Below, piece by piece: positions 60,202 to 64,000 of a stretch of DNA of 64,000 bases (positions within the stretch are counted from its first letter, which is position 1; every line of letters starts with the position of its first letter). The stretch spans positions 1 to 64,000 of the forward strand of contig NZ_MCGB01000092.1 in NCBI RefSeq assembly GCF_001699815.1. Reading direction: 5' to 3'. The position numbers and the translations under genes are program-made. This DNA is from Ralstonia pickettii (GTDB lineage Bacteria > Pseudomonadota > Gammaproteobacteria > Burkholderiales > Burkholderiaceae). Below the pieces are notes generated by a model. It worked only from the letters and a program-made list of their open reading frames with translations. It had not been told where the DNA came from and ran no database searches.

Positions 60202-61824
60202 TCAGTTGCCCAGAATGCGCCGGGCCGCCCGATCGCCCCACCACGCCGCCTCTTCGAACACGGAATAGCCGGACAGGTCCGCATGCGCGTAGTGGATCGG
60301 CCCGGCGCTCTCACGCAGGCGCGCAATGCCGGGTCTGGAGAGAAAGCCCGGTGTGGGAATCGCCATCGCATGGCCGCGTAGCGTCAGGTCGGCCCGGCGG
60401 ATCTGCGTGCGCAGGCGGATGCCGTACACCGTATCGAGATCGGCCAGCGCACGATCGAGCAGCGTTTGCGGCGATGCCTTCAGCAGCCATTCACGCGCGG
60501 CCTTCGGTGTCATGTCCGACAGCGCCACGTAGGCCGTGAACACGCTCTGCGCGGGCGGCCCGACGCGAATGTCCTGGTGATTGGCGACCACATATCCCAG
60601 GCCCGTGCCGCGATAGACCACGTTGTCCCACGCCAGCGGCGTGTCGTCGTGTTCGGGCGGAAAGCCGTCGATGAGCAGGTTGGCGAGCAGCCACGGTGCG
60701 GTTTCGGGCAACTCGGCGGCGGGCACGTCAAAGCCGTCGACGATGTGTTTGGCAACGTGCAGCGGCATCGCGCTGACCACGTGATCGGCTAGCAGGCGCA
60801 CGACGCGGCCATCCGCTTGCAGCACATCGGCAAAGACGCGTGCGCTGGCCTCGTTCGTCGTACCGATGCGCGCGGCGCTGCCCTGCAGCAAACGGCCCGG
60901 TTCGTCCAATCCGGCGGCTTCGAACAGCCGCTTGGCCATCCAGTCAAGGCCTTCCGGCCACGTGAGCACGGTGCCTTGCTCGGCGTTGCTTGCCATGCCG
61001 CCGCGGCTGGCGAAATAGGCGATGCCGGCCCAGGCGGAAACCTGATCCGCCGTGGCGCCGTAATCGTCGCGGCAGCAGTAATCGGCATACCAGTGCAGCG
61101 TGGCGGCGCGGTAGCCCTCGCGGTGCAGCCAGTCGCGGAAGGTGAGTGCGTCTAGCGCGCGCCAAGCTGGGTCTGCGGACGAGAGCGCCGTCGGCACGGC
61201 GAAGACGCGGCGGCCGTCGGCACCGGTGGTCTGGCGCAGCCGGTCGATGTGGGCGAAGAACCTGGTGTGCTCGGCGCGTTCCGCCTCGGTAATGCCTTCG
61301 TGCGGCACAAAGCCGTCTTGCCAGCGATTGCCGAGCCACAGGCGTTCATCGGGCGCGTGAACGAGCACGCGTTCGTCGTACGTCGGGCGCAGGGCAAACG
61401 GGTCGCGCTCGATGACGCCAAAGTCGGCCAGCATCTCTCGCACGTGCGTCGATTCCATCGACGGCAGTGGCAGATAATGCGCCCCCGTGGGGAAGCGCTG
61501 CGTGCCGAACGCACCGCCCGCGGCATTGCCATAGCGCTCCGGTCCCTCGACGACAACCACGTCGCGCCGGCCGCCTTTTGCCAGCCGCCACGCGCAGCTT
61601 AATCCGCCAATGCCGCTGCCGCAGATGGCAACGCCCACGCGCCGCGTTTCCGATGGTGCCGGCAGCACGCGCAGGTCGCGCAGTTGATGGCCGGCAGTCT
61701 GGCCGGGCATGCGCACGCTGGGCGTGATTTCAGTAAAGGCGCGAAAGCCCGCCCACGAAGCCGCACCCGCGGCAGCCACACCGGCTGCAGCTGCGCCCAC
61801 AAGAAAGCTGCGTCGCGTTGCCAT
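60202..61824 (-). CDS. TAT-exported FAD-dependent amine-oxidase-like oxidoreductase
   Basis: 540-residue flavoprotein with a TAT signal (TRRSFLVGAAAAGVAAAG, residues 3-20). The FAD Rossmann motif is VAICGSGIGGLSCAWRLAKGG near 68, followed by VVVVEGPERYGNAAGG. The end SGYSVFEEAAWWGDRAARRIL fits an FAD-binding C-terminal motif of the amine-oxidase/NAD(P)-binding 8 type. ATG 61824 overlaps the stop of the upstream spermidine-synthase-like gene, so they form an operon. A role in oxidising a polyamine-related compound in the periplasm is inferred. Confidence 0.85.
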   Translation of the reverse strand: MATRRSFLVGAAAAGVAAAGAASWAGFRAFTEITPSVRMPGQTAGHQLRDLRVLPAPSETRRVGVAICGSGIGGLSCAWRLAKGGRRDVVVVEGPERYGNAAGGAFGTQRFPTGAHYLPLPSMESTHVREMLADFGVIERDPFALRPTYDERVLVHAPDERLWLGNRWQDGFVPHEGITEAERAEHTRFFAHIDRLRQTTGADGRRVFAVPTALSSADPAWRALDALTFRDWLHREGYRAATLHWYADYCCRDDYGATADQVSAWAGIAYFASRGGMASNAEQGTVLTWPEGLDWMAKRLFEAAGLDEPGRLLQGSAARIGTTNEASARVFADVLQADGRVVRLLADHVVSAMPLHVAKHIVDGFDVPAAELPETAPWLLANLLIDGFPPEHDDTPLAWDNVVYRGTGLGYVVANHQDIRVGPPAQSVFTAYVALSDMTPKAAREWLLKASPQTLLDRALADLDTVYGIRLRTQIRRADLTLRGHAMAIPTPGFLSRPGIARLRESAGPIHYAHADLSGYSVFEEAAWWGDRAARRILGN

Positions 61825-63401
61825 CAGCGCAGCACGCCGTGCCAGTCTTCTTCGAAATACCGCACCAGCGATTGATTGTTCAGCCGGTTCGGCTCTACTT
61901 TCGGGCGCGGCATGTCGGGCGCGAAGCTGAACATCTGATGCGTGGTGTCGGCATCCAGAAAGCGTGTCGGCACGCGGTACGAGGCGGGTGGCTGGAAATC
62001 CGCGCGGCCCGGTGCGGCCAGGATGAAGCCCCATTCACCAAAGGACGGCACCAGCGCGTGGTACGGCCACGTGCGGTAACCGGCTTCCTTCAGCGTCGCA
62101 TCCACACACCAGTACGAACGCGGCGCGAAATAGGGCGACGTGGCTTGAATGACAACCAGGCCCGTATCCGCCACATGGCGCGACAGCAGTCGATAGAACG
62201 GCACCGAATACAGCTTGCCGATGCTGAAGTTGGACGGGTCCGGAAAATCGACGATGGCCACATCGAACATGTCGGTGGCGGTCTGCATCCATTGCGCAGC
62301 ATCGGCGTTGACCACCGTCACGCGCGGGTCACTGAACGCATGCTGATTGAGCGCAACCAATGCCTCGGCGTGCGAGAACAGGTTCGTCATGCGTGGGTCC
62401 AGGTCGACCAGCGTGACGTGCTCGATTTGCGGGTACTTCAGGATCTGCCGCAGCGCGAGTCCGTCGCCGCCGCCCAGCACCAGCACGCGCCGCGCACCGC
62501 GCACGGCTTCGAGCGCAGGCAGCACCAGCGCCTCGTGATAGCGGTATTCGTCGCGCGAGGAAAACTGCAGGTTGCCGTTGATGTACAGGCGCAGGTCGTC
62601 TTTCCAGCGCGTGACGACCAGCCGCTGATACGGCGAGGAAATCGCGTGGATGATCTCGTCGCCAAAGAGCGCGCGCTCCGACCAGTGCGTGAGCTTGTCT
62701 GACGCGCCAAAGCCCGCGAGCAATGCTGCCGCTACCGCGCCGGCGCGCCACGCCATCGCGGTACGCATGCGGGCCGAAAGCGCCAGCTCGGCGCGGAAGT
62801 GCCAGAGCGTCCAGACCGCAATCGCGGTATTGAACAGGCCGAACAGGAAGCCGGTGCGCACCAGCCCCAGGCGCGGCGCCAGCACCAGCGGAAACAGCAG
62901 CGACACCGCCAGCGCGCCAAGGTAATCGAACGTCAGCACGCGGCTGACGAGATCGGAGAACTTTGCCTGCCGCCGATGCAGCATGCGCATCACCAGCGGG
63001 ATCTCCATGCCGACCAGTACGCCGATCACCGTCACCAGCGCGTACAGCACCAGGCGGAACGGCGCCGATTCCAGCGCAAACAACGCAAACAGCGCCGCGG
63101 CAGACACGCCGCCAAACAGCCCGACCAGCAATTCCAGATCGACAAAGCGGGCAAGCAGCGCGTCATCGGCCACGTAGCGCGAGAGCCACGAGCCGATGCC
63201 CATCGCAAACAGATAGGCGCCGATGATGGAAGAGAACTGCAGGATGGAATCGCCCAGCAGGTACGAAGCCAATGCCCCGGCAATCAATTCGTAAGCGAGC
63301 CCGCACGAGGCCACCACAAAGACGGCGAGGACCAGCAAGGCATTGCCGCGGCCCGAAGGCTGCGTAGGTTCGTATGTGGCGTCAGGCTGCGGCGTCGACA
63401 T
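61824..63401 (-). CDS. Membrane-bound spermidine-synthase-like protein
   Basis: 525 residues: an N-terminal membrane domain with about seven helices (residues 20-230, including GLAYELIAGALASYLLGDSI) followed by a polyamine aminopropyltransferase domain. This has YQRLVVTRW, LYINGNLQFSSRDEYRYHEALV near 275, VLVLGGGDGLALRQIL near 305, VDLDPRMTNL and IVDFPDPSNFSIGKLYS. The DPSN version of the usual DxxDP motif suggests altered substrate. It is divergent from a DUF350 gene, a neighbourhood seen in other proteobacteria. Confidence 0.88.
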   Translation of the reverse strand: MSTPQPDATYEPTQPSGRGNALLVLAVFVVASCGLAYELIAGALASYLLGDSILQFSSIIGAYLFAMGIGSWLSRYVADDALLARFVDLELLVGLFGGVSAAALFALFALESAPFRLVLYALVTVIGVLVGMEIPLVMRMLHRRQAKFSDLVSRVLTFDYLGALAVSLLFPLVLAPRLGLVRTGFLFGLFNTAIAVWTLWHFRAELALSARMRTAMAWRAGAVAAALLAGFGASDKLTHWSERALFGDEIIHAISSPYQRLVVTRWKDDLRLYINGNLQFSSRDEYRYHEALVLPALEAVRGARRVLVLGGGDGLALRQILKYPQIEHVTLVDLDPRMTNLFSHAEALVALNQHAFSDPRVTVVNADAAQWMQTATDMFDVAIVDFPDPSNFSIGKLYSVPFYRLLSRHVADTGLVVIQATSPYFAPRSYWCVDATLKEAGYRTWPYHALVPSFGEWGFILAAPGRADFQPPASYRVPTRFLDADTTHQMFSFAPDMPRPKVEPNRLNNQSLVRYFEEDWHGVLR

Positions 63402-63578
63402 GCTGCGGGGGTGGAAAATGAAGGGGCGTTAACAAACGGCGGATGCCAAGGCGAGCGCGATTGTGCCGCCTTTTTTCCCGGCCTGCGAGCCGCCTGGTGC
63501 GGGGCTGCATCGGGGGGTACGCAAGCGGCGCATCAGCCGCTATAGTGGCGCCACCTATGTACTGCTCGGCCTCTACCC

Positions 63579-63977
63579 ATGCCCGACATGACCGCTCCCG
63601 TGATCGCCTATGCCTCGCACCTGCTGGCGGGCGCCGTGGTGTTCTCCGGCTTCTTTTTCGTCTATCTGCGCCTGACGCCGTATGACGAGTTCAAGCTGAT
63701 CCGCGAAGGCAATATTGCGGCGGCGCTGTCGCTGTCCGGTGCGCTGCTCGGCTTCGTGCTGACCATTGCGTCGAGCATCACGCATGCCGATGGCTTGGTG
63801 CCGTTCCTGTTCTGGGCGGTGATGGCGTCGGTGGTGCAGCTGATCGTCTTCCTGGTGCTCACGCGGCTGATGCCGGACTACCGGCTGCAGATCGAGCACA
63901 ACAACATCGCCGCCGGTATGCTGTTTGGCGTGAGCGCGCTGGCCGTTGGCGTGATCAACGCCGCGTGCCTGTCGTGA
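63579..63977 (+). CDS. DUF350-family inner-membrane protein
   Basis: 132 residues with four TM helices and the DUF350 pattern LAGAVVFSGFFFVYLRLTPYDEF, REGNIAAALSLSGALLGFVL near 44 and QIEHNNIAAGMLFGVSALAVGVIN near the end. It is divergent from the spermidine-synthase-like gene and probably starts a transcript running past the window end. Function unknown; homologues accompany aminopropyltransferase-like genes. Confidence 0.88.
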   Translation: MPDMTAPVIAYASHLLAGAVVFSGFFFVYLRLTPYDEFKLIREGNIAAALSLSGALLGFVLTIASSITHADGLVPFLFWAVMASVVQLIVFLVLTRLMPDYRLQIEHNNIAAGMLFGVSALAVGVINAACLS

Positions 63978-64000
63978 CCTTGTCCTGATTGTTCCTGCCC

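Noticed and set aside
1-64000. CRISPR arrays, tRNA or rRNA genes, intact insertion sequences, prophage
   Set aside because: No regularly spaced repeats, cloverleaf-like gene, transposase or integrase was seen on either strand while reading. A tRNAscan, CRISPR-finder and ISfinder run would settle this.

Overview
This GC-rich window (about 64% G+C by eye) looks like a beta-proteobacterium of the genus Ralstonia, probably the R. pickettii group, and most likely its second chromosome or megaplasmid. This rests on the combination of a nosZRDFYL denitrification cluster, a flhB-flhA-flhF-flhG-fliA flagellar cluster and a mosaic of sugar, aromatic and alkane functions, with protein sequences of Burkholderiaceae type. 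The species is an inference. I saw no rRNA, tRNA, CRISPR array or intact insertion sequence.

Layout. 1-8418: nitrous oxide reduction operon (nosZ cut by the window edge, nosR, nosD, nosF, nosY, nosL and a second NosL-like gene), tightly packed with start/stop overlaps. 8531-15799: flagellar export and regulation genes flhB, flhA, flhF, a degenerate flhG and fliA, closed by a strong terminator. 16046-17473: purine-type NCS2 permease. 17502-30640: a D-xylose island. It joins an E. coli-type XylR regulator and XylFGH ABC importer to an oxidative pathway (XylB dehydrogenase, XylC lactonase, XylD xylonate dehydratase, XylX 2-keto-3-deoxyxylonate dehydratase), plus GalM and two more regulators (IclR and LacI types) with candidate operators. 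The last Weimberg enzyme, 2-ketoglutarate semialdehyde dehydrogenase, is not in the window.

30944-34875: small accessory genes (isochorismatase-like hydrolase with a divergent GlxA/AraC regulator, glycine-zipper lipoprotein, YggT, YbhB). 34925-40243: a compact minus-strand unit of GntR regulator, AprA/fumarate-reductase-like flavoprotein, AprB-like ferredoxin, HEAT-repeat protein, DUF971 protein and sulfonate-type binding protein, headed by inverted repeats. I think this is the most interesting protein system here. 40427-45207: galactofuranose-type ABC importer (ytfQ, ytfR, ytfT, yjfF). 45254-49838: relics and small genes, including a truncated aroQ, YdeI, lipocalin-like, DHFR-like, rdgC and a deletion scar joining the C-terminal ends of a LysR gene and an MFS gene.

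50208-59485: ilvE, alpha/beta hydrolase, alkB, cupin, AraC, NmrA, two exported proteins of unknown function, YbhB, DUF1304 and dienelactone hydrolase. 59570-60178: a highly structured putative leader RNA with mutually exclusive pairings and an internal terminator, then a 30-residue ORF coupled to a 90-residue hypothetical gene. 60202-63977: TAT-exported FAD oxidoreductase and membrane spermidine-synthase-like protein, divergent from a DUF350 membrane protein.
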